From contig JBBSQX010000009.1 in the NCBI GenBank assembly GCA_038243605.1, positions 38,924-102,923 of the forward strand: 64,000 nt of DNA, written 5' to 3'. Source of the stretch: Terrimesophilobacter sp038243605 (GTDB taxonomy: Bacteria > Actinomycetota > Actinomycetes > Actinomycetales > Microbacteriaceae). The notes beneath the pieces are model-generated. The model was not told the DNA's origin. It worked only from the letters and a program-made list of their open reading frames with translations, and made no database searches. Positions 14,845 through 24,261 of the stretch are shown here, piece after piece. Numbering within the stretch: the first letter of the stretch is position 1; every line of letters begins with the position of its first letter. The position numbers and the translations under genes were made by a program.

Positions 14845-16905
14845 CTACCTGAAGTGACATGCGTTGCGATGGGCACCCTCTGGCCCGGCCAAGGGCGGCA
14901 CTTCGCCGAGACAACGGGCCTGATCCTCGGGCGGCAGAACCTTAAAGAGCTGGCACCTGCTGGCAAAGGAGCAACCATCGACCTGATCGGTGACGCTTGC
15001 CAGATCACCGGTGAGCACGATGCGTTCCCGGGTGCGCTCGATGTCCGGATCCGGGATCGGAATCGCAGAGAGCAAAGCCTGCGTGTAGGGATGCTGGGGA
15101 TTCTTGAATATTTCGTCAACGCTGCCATGCTCAACGAAAGCGCCAAGATACATGACGGCCACTCGATCGGCGATGTGCCGAACGACAGAGAGGTCGTGTG
15201 CCACGAAAAGGTAAGACAGGCCAAGCTTCGCCTTGAGCTCATCGAGCAGGTTGATCACGCCAGCCTGGATGGAGACGTCGAGAGCCGAGACCGGTTCATC
15301 AAGCACTATAACCTTGGGGTTGGTAGCCAAGGCTCGGGCAATACCGATGCGTTGGCGTTGTCCTCCCGAGAATGCGGACGGAAAACGGTTGCTGTGCGAT
15401 GGGTCGAGGCCGACCAGGTCCATCAACTCATCGACACGTGTTTCGCTTTCAATTTTCCTGGTCCCGATTGCACGCAACGGCTCGGCGATGATATCGGCCA
15501 CCGTCATGCGCGGGTCGAGAGCACCCATCGGGTCTTGGAACACGATCTGGATGTCACGCCGCAGCGTCCGCTCGGCGTGAGCGCCACGCACATCGGCGAC
15601 ACTCGTTCCACTAATCAGGATGTCGCCGTCAACCTGTTCGACGAGATCCATGATTTGCAGCAGCGTCGTGGTCTTGCCACAACCCGATTCGCCGACGATG
15701 GCTAACGTCTCGCCTTCCCGGATGTCAAACGATATTCCGCGGATCGCATGGACCTCCCCCAACTTGCGCTTGAGGAAAGCCCCCTTCATCAGTGGAAAGG
15801 TTTTGGTCAGATTGCGTACTTCGAGGGTCACCGGCCGATTCTCGCGGGGAATACCCGCGAGCGAGCTCTCAGGGATGTCTGGCAGCGGAAACACCGGGTG
15901 CCCATTGATGAGACCATCGTCGGTAATTTCGTGTGACCGGATGCAGGCCGCGCGGTGTTCGCCCACCTCTCCATTGCCAACGACCACGAGATCGGGTTCG
16001 CGCGTGTGACAGGTGGCGATAGCGATCGGACAGCGTGGTGCGAATGGGCACGCATCCGGAAGGTTGATCAACAGCGGTGGGTTTCCCTTGACCGGCACGA
16101 GGGGTTGCTTCCCGGACTTGTCGACCCGGGGGATCGCACCAAGTAGGCCAATGGAGTACGGCATCCGCGTGCGGTGGAAGAGCTCGTGCACGGGAGCCTT
16201 CTCGACCGGCTTGCCCGCGTACATCACCAGCACATCGTCCGCCGTCTTAGCGACGACCCCCATGTCGTGAGTGATCATGATGACGGCGGCACCGGTCTCC
16301 CTCCGGGCTTTGGCGATCAGGTCGAGAATCTGGGCCTGAATCGTCACATCGAGGGCGGTTGTCGGCTCATCGGCGATGATGAGTTTCGGTTTATTGGCCA
16401 TCGCAATCGCGATCACTACTCGCTGGCGCATCCCGCCAGAGAACTCGTGGGGAAAAGATTTCATGCGGCGTTCAGGATCAGGAATCCCCACGGTCTCGAG
16501 TAGTTCGATCGCACGAGCGCGCGCTGCACGCTTCGAGAGTTTGCGATGGACGGTGAGCGCTTCAATGAGCTGGGCACCAACGCTGAAGACTGGGGTGAGC
16601 GACGACAACGGGTCTTGAAAGATCATCACCAAACCGTTGCCACGAATAGCGGAGAGCTGCTTGTCAGACTGGCCGAGTAGCTCCTCGCCATCGAAGATGA
16701 TCGATCCAGAGACCTTGACGTTCTCGACTAACAGCCCCATGATCGCCAACGACGTGACGGATTTGCCTGAGCCAGACTCGCCGACAATGCCGAGTGTGCG
16801 ACCAGCCTCGAGGTCGAACGAGACACCGCGCACAGCATGCACGGTGCCCGATTCCGTGGGGAAGCTGACCTTGAGGTCGCGAACGGAGAGTAGTGGGGCG
16901 GTCAT
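14845..16905 (-). CDS. Dipeptide/oligopeptide ABC transporter, fused double ATPase (OppD-OppF type)
   Basis: 686 residues containing two complete ATPase modules in one chain. The first has Walker A GESGSGKS near residue 40, signature FSGGMRQRVVIA and Walker B LIIADEPTTALD, and ends in an OppD-like C-terminal motif with CPFAPRCPIA (possible Fe-S or Cys-rich tail). The second, from about 345, has GESGCGKTT, FSGGQRQRIGIARAL, VIVLDEPVSALD, and a second C-terminal GCSFASRCQLF. This is a natural OppD-OppF fusion, common in actinobacteria, that powers peptide uptake by the adjacent permeases. Its start overlaps the upstream permease by four bases. Confidence 0.93.
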   Translation of the reverse strand: MTAPLLSVRDLKVSFPTESGTVHAVRGVSFDLEAGRTLGIVGESGSGKSVTSLAIMGLLVENVKVSGSIIFDGEELLGQSDKQLSAIRGNGLVMIFQDPLSSLTPVFSVGAQLIEALTVHRKLSKRAARARAIELLETVGIPDPERRMKSFPHEFSGGMRQRVVIAIAMANKPKLIIADEPTTALDVTIQAQILDLIAKARRETGAAVIMITHDMGVVAKTADDVLVMYAGKPVEKAPVHELFHRTRMPYSIGLLGAIPRVDKSGKQPLVPVKGNPPLLINLPDACPFAPRCPIAIATCHTREPDLVVVGNGEVGEHRAACIRSHEITDDGLINGHPVFPLPDIPESSLAGIPRENRPVTLEVRNLTKTFPLMKGAFLKRKLGEVHAIRGISFDIREGETLAIVGESGCGKTTTLLQIMDLVEQVDGDILISGTSVADVRGAHAERTLRRDIQIVFQDPMGALDPRMTVADIIAEPLRAIGTRKIESETRVDELMDLVGLDPSHSNRFPSAFSGGQRQRIGIARALATNPKVIVLDEPVSALDVSIQAGVINLLDELKAKLGLSYLFVAHDLSVVRHIADRVAVMYLGAFVEHGSVDEIFKNPQHPYTQALLSAIPIPDPDIERTRERIVLTGDLASVTDQVDGCSFASRCQLFKVLPPEDQARCLGEVPPLAGPEGAHRNACHFR

Positions 16906-17822
16906 GCGCGGCCTCCCGCCGCCGAAGTTGGGTCGAGAGCGTCCCGCAGGCCGTCAGCGATCAGGGCCATCGAGACCGTCAATAGCGTGAGCGCGGCAGC
17001 AGGAAAATAGAACAACCACGGGGCACTGGTGATCGTGTTCGCACCAGAGCCAATCAGTGAACCGAGCGAGACATCCGGAATTTTGACACCAAAGCCGAGG
17101 AACGAAAGGCCCGTCTCGATCATCACCGCGGCAACCACACCGAGTGTGAAGTTGATCACCAGAAGCGAACCGATGTTGGGCAGCATGTGGCGCAGCACGA
17201 TCTTCATTCCAGGTACACCCATGTAGCGGGCGGCGTGCACATACTCACGTTCACGAATCGAGAGCGCCATCGTCCAGATCACGCGGGCAGGGAAGAACCA
17301 ACCGATGAGGATCATGATGAGCGAAATAATGCGCCAGTCTCCACCTGAGTCGTTGGAGAACATCGCGAGAAGCAGGAATGTGGGCACGACCATAAGAAAG
17401 TGAATGAGCAGCAGTGTGAGCCGCTCGAACGTGCCACTGAAGTATGCGGCCGCCGTGCCAACCACCGCAGAGATCACGGTGGTTCCCACCGAGACTGCGA
17501 CGGCGATCATGAGGGATCGTTGTAGGCCGATCGCCACCTGGGCAAAGGTGTCGTTGCCCGCGCTAGTGGTACCAAACCAGTGTTCGCCGCTCGGCGGCTC
17601 ACCGAGGTTGAGAAAGTCGAGCTCGATGTGGTCGTAGCGCGCTATCAGGGGCGCAACGACCGCGAACAGCACGAGTGCGGCGAAGATAACCAAGCCCACG
17701 ACGGCCGGACGATTGCGCCGAAAACGCTTGGAGTAGAGTTCCCACTTCGACATCCGTTTTCTGGGAAGTCGAAGAGCGGTGGTTTCTGGCCCAACGGCCG
17801 GTTGGATTGAAGTTCTGGGCAT
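16902..17822 (-). CDS. Peptide ABC transporter permease (OppC/DppC type)
   Basis: A 306-residue inner-membrane permease. TM1 follows a basic tail (NRPAVVGLVIFAALVLFAVVAPL), then an extracytoplasmic loop with HWFGTTSAGNDTFAQV (the OppC H-x-FGTD-like motif), then four or five helices. The EAA-type loop is EREYVHAARYMGVPGMKIVLRHMLPN. It forms the channel with the OppB-type permease. It starts one base after the upstream permease stop and overlaps the ATPase gene by four bases, so the genes are tightly coupled. Confidence 0.92.
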   Translation of the reverse strand: MPRTSIQPAVGPETTALRLPRKRMSKWELYSKRFRRNRPAVVGLVIFAALVLFAVVAPLIARYDHIELDFLNLGEPPSGEHWFGTTSAGNDTFAQVAIGLQRSLMIAVAVSVGTTVISAVVGTAAAYFSGTFERLTLLLIHFLMVVPTFLLLAMFSNDSGGDWRIISLIMILIGWFFPARVIWTMALSIREREYVHAARYMGVPGMKIVLRHMLPNIGSLLVINFTLGVVAAVMIETGLSFLGFGVKIPDVSLGSLIGSGANTITSAPWLFYFPAAALTLLTVSMALIADGLRDALDPTSAAGGRA

Positions 17823-17823
17823 C

Positions 17824-18807
17824 TCAGCTCACCCGCACTCTCGGATCGAGGACAACGACGGCGATGTCGGCGAGCAGCGCGCCGATGGCAGTGAGAACCG
17901 CTCCAAAAGCGGCAATCGCGACGGTTCCATGAATGTCATTCTTTGCAATGGTGTCGAGAAAATAGCGGCCCATGCCATTCCACCCGAAGATCGACTCGGT
18001 GAGAATTGCGCCCATAAAGACGGTGGGGATTGTGAAGGCCACCTGTGTTGCGACCGGAATGAGCGAGGTGCGCAGCGCGTGCTTGCGAATGGCTTGCGCC
18101 TTCGTCAGGCCCTTAGCGCGGGCGGTACGCACATAATCGGCGTTGATGTTGTCGAGCAGCAGCGAACGCTGAAGGAAATGGGTGCCTGCGTAACCAATGA
18201 TCACGAGGGCGATGGTCGGTAAAATTAGATGCTGCAGAGCATCGATGATGATGGGGAAGAACCCCGTAACATCCGGACTCGCTGAGCCGGTGACGAAGAA
18301 CACCGTCGTTCCGACCATTTTGTTGAAGCCGATCGCCAGCAGCACGATACCGAGAGCCGCGACGACAATATTGATGTTCATCGTGACGATCGAGGTCGCC
18401 TGACCAATGCGGTCGGCAAGCTTGTACTGTCTGGACGCGGTATACACGCCGAGGGTCACGCCCAAGATGGTGGCGAGGATCGTGGCACCAAGAACGAGCT
18501 CGGCGCTCACCCACATTCGATACGCCACCTGCTCATTCACCGACTGCCCGACCGGGCTCACTCCCCAGTCCCAGCGGAAAATGATGCCCGAAAACCAATT
18601 CCACCAACGCTCGAGGAGCGGAATGGTATCGCTGAGGTTTCGTGGTTGGAGCAGCTGAACTATCTGATCCTCCGACAGCGGTGGGCGACGTCCAACGTAG
18701 TTGTTACGCGGGTCAAGAAAGCCCCATGCCAAAAAGTAGGTCAAATTTGTCGCAACCACGATCATGAGCATCCAGCCGGCGAAGCGGCGTATCAAATACT
18801 TGATCAA
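17824..18807 (-). CDS. Peptide ABC transporter permease (OppB/DppB type)
   Basis: First gene of the minus-strand peptide-import operon (B-C-DF-A order). About 327 residues: TM1 WMLMIVVATNLTYFLAW, a long loop with the binding-site NNYVGRRPPLSEDQIVQL, then five helices and the EAA-type loop NADYVRTARAKGLTKAQAIRKHALR. I chose TTG at 18807 (LIKYLIRRFAGW) because OppB proteins normally begin this way and GAAAG lies upstream; a GTG at 18834 would add nine residues but has no ribosome site. No clear operator was seen upstream; the region behind it is transposon debris. Confidence 0.85.
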   Translation of the reverse strand: MIKYLIRRFAGWMLMIVVATNLTYFLAWGFLDPRNNYVGRRPPLSEDQIVQLLQPRNLSDTIPLLERWWNWFSGIIFRWDWGVSPVGQSVNEQVAYRMWVSAELVLGATILATILGVTLGVYTASRQYKLADRIGQATSIVTMNINIVVAALGIVLLAIGFNKMVGTTVFFVTGSASPDVTGFFPIIIDALQHLILPTIALVIIGYAGTHFLQRSLLLDNINADYVRTARAKGLTKAQAIRKHALRTSLIPVATQVAFTIPTVFMGAILTESIFGWNGMGRYFLDTIAKNDIHGTVAIAAFGAVLTAIGALLADIAVVVLDPRVRVS

Positions 18808-18873
18808 GAGGTCATCTTTCTCGTATGAAAGCACGTGTCAGGATCGCCGACACCACGCTGAGTCAGTTGCAGT

Positions 18874-19335
18874 TTATACAGATGCGCTCGTCACTCGCAC
18901 AAAACCCGAGCCCTGCGAGGGGCAAATTCCGATGGGTGGCGGACCTATCTCGACATCGTGCAGGTCAGTGGTTTCGGTTCCCGCGGCGCTGAATTCGGGC
19001 AGGCAATTCACCTCCTCGGGCGTGTCAGTGGTCGCGTTCATGACCGTCAGTTCAAACATGGATGCTTCGGAAACGTAGCGGAGATTACCAGCTTCCCATT
19101 CGTCATGTTGCTCGATCAGGACTGAACCCGCCAGGCGTAACAGCGCTGCCGGGTTGGGGAACACACCAACGATCCGATGATTGCGAAAAACGCGCTTAAT
19201 GAGCAAGACCTCGGCAAGATCGGCGCGTTCCGCGACTACTGCCGCGATATACCCGGCGTTGAAAAACGCATCCATTTCGTCGATATCACCTTGGCGCACA
19301 AGCGGGCCTTCGCCTCCGCTTACATAGAGAGTCAC
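18874..19335 (-). pseudogene. C-terminal remnant of an IS256 (Mutator)-family transposase
   Basis: The frame contains RIVGVFPNPAALLRLAG, then SVLIEQHDEWEAGNLRYVSE, the conserved C-terminal end of IS256-type transposases. The N-terminal two-thirds, including the DDE catalytic core, is absent. The first ~45 residues (up to RVFRNH) are partly recognisable lead-in; the last ~60 look like the degenerate transposase tail. No terminal inverted repeats were found. It cannot be functional. Confidence 0.65.
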
Positions 19336-19348
19336 TACCTAGAAATAG

Positions 19349-19432
19349 GTATCGAACTTCGACGAATTCGTCGACGCAATCCGAGACCTCATCAACGAGG
19401 CTGCAAAAACATTAGGACCAGGAACCAGGTAG
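19349..19432 (+). pseudogene. 27-codon C-terminal gene fragment
   Basis: The plus strand reads SNFDEFVDAIRDLINEAAKT then LGPGTR before a TAG stop. This amphipathic helix has normal coding texture, but a stop lies just upstream in frame and there is no start codon. It is the tail of an unidentified protein stranded in the debris region. Confidence 0.3.
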
Positions 19433-19490
19433 CCATCGCCGAGGGTTCTATTTCGGGCGTTCAGTTGCCGATCCCTCAGTTGCCGATCCG

Positions 19491-19706
19491 TCAGTGGGTA
19501 ATAGTCGTTCGCTGGTAGAGGGCGAGCTTCGGCTCATCACCCATGAGGCGATAAGTGCTGGTCATGAGGGCGATTCCGTTGACCAGAATCATCACCGCGT
19601 CGGCCGACATCGTCGCGCCGTAGAAGGTGCCGCCCCGGCTCTCGCACAGTGATCGCCACGCCTCGTGTTCACGGGCTACCAAGCTATCCAGCGTAAGTGC
19701 CGACAT
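19491..19706 (-). pseudogene. DUF4440/SnoaL-like protein with internal deletion
   Basis: 71 residues from an ATG at 19706: LVAREHEAWRSLCESRGGTF, then MSADAVMILVNGIALM matches the first half of DUF4440 (NTF2-like) proteins, and TSTYRLMGDEPKLALYQRT matches their final two strands. The ~50 residues normally between are missing, so the start and end of the gene have been joined in frame. It is unlikely to fold as the usual cone-shaped barrel. It lies among IS256 debris, which may have caused the deletion. Confidence 0.5.
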
Positions 19707-19944
19707 GACTTGATGGTATCGAGACGCCATGGTCATTCACGTCTGGAGGGGGATCCGTCTCCGCACCTTTGCCGACATGGCGCCAGTCCCGAGGGTTCCT
19801 TATAGTAGTGAGAGTCAACTCGAACATGATCGGAGGCGCAGCGTGACTTACACAACATCGGGCGTCTCTGCTAGCCGGGAACAACCTCTCCACTAACGGG
19901 CGGTGTCGGCTTGCGGGATGCCCCACATTTGGAGGCTTTACCCT

Positions 19945-20886
19945 ATGTTTCGACCTGCAACTTCTTCTGACCTCGACCTGCTGCTTTCTGCGCGTGCGTC
20001 GGATCCCGTCGGCATCATCGAGGCCGAGCGTTACCGTCGTGACCTCGATCTCAATCAGTACCGGCGTGAATGGAGCTGGATCTACGAGGTCGAGGGTCTG
20101 CTCCACGCCCGAGCCCTGTGGTGGGGTCAACCGACTTCTGATCATCCACTGACGCTGGACTGCCTGTGGGTTGGTCCATCAATTGCTGACCCAGAAACGC
20201 TCGCCGGTGACCTCATTGCCGCTGGGCATCACGCGTTTCATGCCGGCGGAATGGTTCGTCTTCCAGATTTCATCATGGATATCTCGCCGGGCTGGCGGGC
20301 GAACCCAGACACGGTGGCAGCGGTGGCGTGGCGGCGCGAGGCAGCCGTCACGGCGGGCCTCAACGAGTCGATAGAGCGACTGAATTTTGCCTGGACGCCC
20401 GAGTCGCCGGTGCCGGGGCGAAAGAATCGGTTGGTCTTCGGGCCCGCTGACGACGCGGAATTCCTGGATGCGTTCCGCAGTGTTGCGACGGGCAGTCTCG
20501 ACGTTCACACGCTGGCAGACATCGCAGACATGGGCCCAGAGGCGCAGGCCATGGATGACCTGGAGTTCTATCTGAGCCTTCCAGGAGACAGAGCTATGTG
20601 GAGAATCGCTACTGAACCGAACGGGGCTCGGGTGGGCTTCATCATCCCGTCACGGAGCGCTTATGACGCGAGCGTGAGCTACCTCGGAGTCGCACCGGAA
20701 CACCGCGGGCGGGGGTTCGTCGATGACCTGCTCGCAGAGATCACGATCATGCACAGCGACAACGGGGCACCGCGCATCACCGGCACAACCGATACAACGA
20801 ATGCGCCGATGGCGGACGCCTTTGAACGCGCAGGCTATGTCGTTACGGCAACACGCATCGTCATGGAAGCTCGCCCGACGGCATAA
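19945..20886 (+). CDS. GNAT-family N-acetyltransferase, two-domain
   Basis: About 313 residues starting MFRPATSSDLDLL, with GGAGG nine bases before the ATG. The C-terminal half holds a canonical GNAT acetyl-CoA site: VSYLGVAPEHRGRGFVDDLL (motif A, R-G-R-G-F), then NAPMADAFERAGYVV (motif B). The N-terminal half (ARALWWGQPTSDHPLTLDCL..) is a degenerate or substrate-binding partner domain. These enzymes transfer acetyl groups to amines; the acceptor is unknown. It appears to be monocistronic, followed by a repeat-rich hairpin and a convergent gene. Confidence 0.8.
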   Translation: MFRPATSSDLDLLLSARASDPVGIIEAERYRRDLDLNQYRREWSWIYEVEGLLHARALWWGQPTSDHPLTLDCLWVGPSIADPETLAGDLIAAGHHAFHAGGMVRLPDFIMDISPGWRANPDTVAAVAWRREAAVTAGLNESIERLNFAWTPESPVPGRKNRLVFGPADDAEFLDAFRSVATGSLDVHTLADIADMGPEAQAMDDLEFYLSLPGDRAMWRIATEPNGARVGFIIPSRSAYDASVSYLGVAPEHRGRGFVDDLLAEITIMHSDNGAPRITGTTDTTNAPMADAFERAGYVVTATRIVMEARPTA

Positions 20887-20896
20887 AGGCTTGGTT

Positions 20897-20953
20897 CGCT
20901 TTCGACGATCCCGTGATGGTGCCCCCGCCGACCGAAAGCGCCGACCGAAAGCG
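20897..20953. terminator. Hairpin with a duplicated arm between convergent genes
   Basis: CGCTTTCG (20897-20904) can pair with either of two CGAAAGCG copies (20933-20940, 20946-20953), which lie in a 13-bp tandem duplication (20927-20939, 20940-20952). It is placed between convergent GNAT and GGDEF genes, so it is probably a shared terminator. Confidence 0.45.
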
Positions 20954-20972
20954 CTGAGCGAGACCCAAGCGA

Positions 20973-22085
20973 CTACGCCTTCGTCGTCGTGCCGCCGGGA
21001 TCCGTGTGCGAGGTGGGTCTCTCTTCGCGGGTTGGTGCCAACACCGAAGCGGAGCCCGGCACGTTCTTTGCAAGGTACATGGCGGCGTCGGCATCACCGA
21101 GCAATACTGAGGGGTCGGCACTGGCAGAGTCTGTAACGGTAAACCCGACGCTCACATCGACAAGAGTGACCTCGCCCTGAATATCCCAGGGCTCGGTGGT
21201 TGCTGCCACGACCCGGGTCGCCAGCTTTTCGGCTTCGCCGATACTGCCGAGGTCCTCGCAGAGAATCACGAATTCATCCCCACCGAATCGCGCCACCGTA
21301 TCTGTCGGGCGCAACACGCGGGTCACTCTCCGTGCAAGCTCGACAAGGATTTCGTCGCCTATTCCATGCCCGAAGGTGTCGTTGATGGCTTTGAATCCAT
21401 CGATGTCGACGTACATCACGCAGACCATTCCCCCGTTGCGATCAAGTCGCGCCAACGAACCGGTGAGGCGGTCACCGAACAGGGCACGGTTGGGTAGCCC
21501 GGTCAGTGCGTCCATGCGGGCCGACCGGCGCAATGCGAGTACAGACCCGGCCAGTTTGCCTTGATGGCGCAGCACGTCGAGGACGTCAGCGGAGAAGACT
21601 CGCGCATGGTCGTCGAAGATTGCCACGCTGCCTAGAACGATGCCGTTATCGACAAGCGGGACCCCGGCGTACGCCCCGATCTGCCCACTGAGCACCATCG
21701 GGTTCTGGGAATAGACGGGATGCGCGGCGGCATCGCTGACTGTCACTGCCCGACCCGTGTCTACCACCTCGGCACAAAAGGACAGTGCGTCGGGGATCAA
21801 AGTGCAGGGCGCCCCGACCCCAACTTCCGCCGCATAGGTCTGCCGGTCGGCGCTCACGATGTTCACGACGACGACCGGTGACCCGCAGACTAGGCGCAAG
21901 GTGGCAACCACCGCGTCCAAATCCGTGTCTCTCAGATGTCCTTTCACTTCCGCGTCAGCGACAGCTTTGAGCCGACGCGGATCACGCACTCCGATGATCA
22001 GATCATCGCATCGTTCCGAGCCGTCACGTGATGAGGTCACTGACACACCGCCATGGCAATATGCTCCAGTTCGCCGAGGACGCAC
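20973..22085 (-). CDS. GAF-GGDEF diguanylate cyclase
   Basis: About 370 residues. A GAF sensor domain (about 50-185; FCAEVVDTGRAVTVSDAAAH, GAYAGVPLVDNGIVLGSVAI) is followed by a GGDEF domain beginning RRSARMDALTGLPNRALF. The active site is intact (RFGGDEFVILCE), and an RPTD inhibitory I-site sits exactly five residues before GGDEF, so it should make cyclic di-GMP and be product-inhibited. There is no signal peptide or membrane helix, so it is cytoplasmic and probably senses a small ligand through GAF. The first ~13 residues are doubtful; GTG at 22046 is an alternative start. Confidence 0.88.
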   Translation of the reverse strand: MRPRRTGAYCHGGVSVTSSRDGSERCDDLIIGVRDPRRLKAVADAEVKGHLRDTDLDAVVATLRLVCGSPVVVVNIVSADRQTYAAEVGVGAPCTLIPDALSFCAEVVDTGRAVTVSDAAAHPVYSQNPMVLSGQIGAYAGVPLVDNGIVLGSVAIFDDHARVFSADVLDVLRHQGKLAGSVLALRRSARMDALTGLPNRALFGDRLTGSLARLDRNGGMVCVMYVDIDGFKAINDTFGHGIGDEILVELARRVTRVLRPTDTVARFGGDEFVILCEDLGSIGEAEKLATRVVAATTEPWDIQGEVTLVDVSVGFTVTDSASADPSVLLGDADAAMYLAKNVPGSASVLAPTREERPTSHTDPGGTTTKA

Positions 22086-22191
22086 TCAGGCACTCGTGGT
22101 CGGTCCTGATGCCCGCAATTCTACGACAGCGGGCGAATTCACGGGAAAGTTCGCCAAGGTCGTGTGCTTTCTTGCCAAGAGCCGGTGGGGG

Positions 22192-24057
22192 TTAGACACC
22201 ACCACCACCGCCTCCGCCGCCTCCACCCCCCGACGCTGCCCCGCCGCCTGAGCCGCCGGCCGCACTGCTGTACGCGGACGCCGAGCTCACCGACACCGAG
22301 CCGATGCTGCTCGCAAAGACTGCCGCGTTGAATATTCCGGGCCCGACATACCACGACGGACTTTCGCCCACCTGTTCGTAATAGCGCCCTAGCTCTTGTG
22401 CCCACTCCTTCTCGATGCCGAAGAGAACAGCGTAGGGGAGCAGCCGCTCATTGATTTTGATTACCTGGCGCCGGTCGTCTGTTGCGACAGGCACACGCTC
22501 TGCGCCCTGGGGTGACTGCAAGTAGCGAAGGCGGTCTGCCTCCGCAAGCGAGATGTATTCGCGAAGACCGTTCAGATAGTCTCGCAGCTCAATCCCTTTC
22601 GCCTCCAACGGTGTATGCGATGCCAGAACGAGAGTGGTGACGAAAGTTAGCATCGACACAATGACGAAAACTACCGACAGTGTCGTGCTGCCGTGCACAG
22701 ATGACAGCGAAGCTAAGGCAAAGATGGCGCCCACACCCGACGTGATGAAGGACGCGAGTACGAGTACGAAAAGAAGGCCGGCTGGCTTGCGTCGGCGGTA
22801 GCCGTTGTTCGTGGCATCCGCTGTTATTCGCTTCATCACGGCAGTGAGTCGCTTGACCGCCTTCTCGTCTCTCTTTTTCAGGTCGCGTTGCTCGCCCTTG
22901 GTCAGGGTAGCTCCGAAGACGGCGTGAAGGAATTCCGTCGCGTCGGCATCAGCCCCATCCGCGGTCAGAAACTCAAGGTCATAACTGGGTTTGTGGCTAA
23001 ATCCGGATGCTTCGACCTCGATGATTCGCAGGTTACCGGCTACCGCGAGTGCGAGAATCTGGGCGGACGTTGATTTTGCTGTTTTTGCCACAATGACCGA
23101 CGACAGGAGAAGGCTCGCGTCTTTCGGAGGCAAATACTCGGCGACGATGATGCCGCGTCCTGGGGCATCGCGCAGCCGGGTTCGTCGAATGAACAGCGCC
23201 CACCCTGCCACCAGTAGTGCGGCAAGCGTGCCGAGAAGTGACAGGCTCGGCCAGGGCGCTGACAAGAACGAATCATCCCTGGGCGCGAACGTGCCGGAGT
23301 CGAAGCCAATCGCAAAACTGAGGTTCTCGCGCGGTTTAAGGTCAGTTGCCGACACCGCGAATCCGTCGTCGGTCTTCGTGATCGTCGCCGGCGCGCTCTC
23401 TCCCTCCAGACCGGATGCCGCATCCGCATTCCCCGTCAGTTTCACCTGAAGAGTTGGCGACAAGTGAACCTCGGCCGTCACTTTCGCGAACGGCTGCTCC
23501 CACCCGGTTCCATTGGTGTCCCAGTAGAACTCGTCGGCTTTCGTATCGGCGAAGTGTCGAGTCACGTTGTGTGTCGTGTAGCTGATGACGTAGGTCTGCG
23601 CACCGTGCACGTAGTCGCTGTCGGCGATCGTCAGCGTGAGGAACCCGTCGTCGGAGGACTCCGTGTACGCTCTCGGGGTTCCGAGTTCATCGGTCACCGA
23701 TGTGACAGTGAGGTCGGTGGGATGCCCGTCGTAACTGTCGACGAGCTCGCGACGGATCCCGTGGTTCTGGTTCGACTCGGGAAAACGTGCGACCAACGTT
23801 TCGACTGTCGTCAGGATTGAGCGGCCGTCGGAGTCGTGCGAGAGCGTGTACTTGCCGTCGAAACTATCGAACTCGAAGTCATTGACTTCGGTGTCGGCCG
23901 CGGCAGAATCGACGGTAGGAGTCTCAGCGGTCACGGCAGCAGCGGGCTGTGCGGTCCAGTGGGTTGTCGCCCCGAGAGTTCCGAGGGCAACTCCAGCGGT
24001 CACTGCCATCACAAGGAGTAGTCGTCTCATTTGCCCCAGCGTATAGCGAGTGCTCAT
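22192..24057 (-). CDS. DUF2207-domain membrane protein with poly-Gly tail
   Basis: About 621 residues. A signal peptide (RRLLLVMAVTAGVALGTLGA) is followed by an extracytoplasmic DUF2207 beta domain (NDFEFDSFDGKYTL.., YVISYTTHNVTRHFAD), a transmembrane helix (LSLLGTLAALLVAGWALFI), a cytoplasmic segment, two more helices near residues 470-520, and a very Gly/Ser-rich C-terminus. This architecture is common in actinobacteria; function is unknown. ATG at 24057 was chosen; ATG at 24030 is an alternative. The longer upstream frame encodes only a Ser/Gly/Pro tandem repeat (9-bp repeats at 24129-24164) and is probably untranslated. Confidence 0.8.
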   Translation of the reverse strand: MSTRYTLGQMRRLLLVMAVTAGVALGTLGATTHWTAQPAAAVTAETPTVDSAAADTEVNDFEFDSFDGKYTLSHDSDGRSILTTVETLVARFPESNQNHGIRRELVDSYDGHPTDLTVTSVTDELGTPRAYTESSDDGFLTLTIADSDYVHGAQTYVISYTTHNVTRHFADTKADEFYWDTNGTGWEQPFAKVTAEVHLSPTLQVKLTGNADAASGLEGESAPATITKTDDGFAVSATDLKPRENLSFAIGFDSGTFAPRDDSFLSAPWPSLSLLGTLAALLVAGWALFIRRTRLRDAPGRGIIVAEYLPPKDASLLLSSVIVAKTAKSTSAQILALAVAGNLRIIEVEASGFSHKPSYDLEFLTADGADADATEFLHAVFGATLTKGEQRDLKKRDEKAVKRLTAVMKRITADATNNGYRRRKPAGLLFVLVLASFITSGVGAIFALASLSSVHGSTTLSVVFVIVSMLTFVTTLVLASHTPLEAKGIELRDYLNGLREYISLAEADRLRYLQSPQGAERVPVATDDRRQVIKINERLLPYAVLFGIEKEWAQELGRYYEQVGESPSWYVGPGIFNAAVFASSIGSVSVSSASAYSSAAGGSGGGAASGGGGGGGGGGGV

Positions 24058-24261
24058 CAAGCGACTGTGCGATTCGAGAGTGCGCAAACTGTTACCGCTT
24101 TCTGCGGCTCTCGAAGTGGACTGTTGCCTTGACGCTCCCGACGGTCCCGACGCTCCCGACGCTCTTGAGGGGTGCCCAATCCGAAACGTACCTCGCACCG
24201 AATACTCCTGTGACGGCCGACATCCGGTTGCCTAGTTCAACCAATGCGTTAGGAGCACATC

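Noticed and set aside
14094..14852. 252-codon plus-strand ORF over the peptide-binding protein gene
   Set aside because: It is the opposite strand of a clear SBP_bac_5 lipoprotein and has no domain of its own.
24057..24198. N-terminal extension of the DUF2207 protein
   Set aside because: It encodes only a Ser/Gly/Pro 9-bp repeat and would precede the signal peptide; start placed at 24057.
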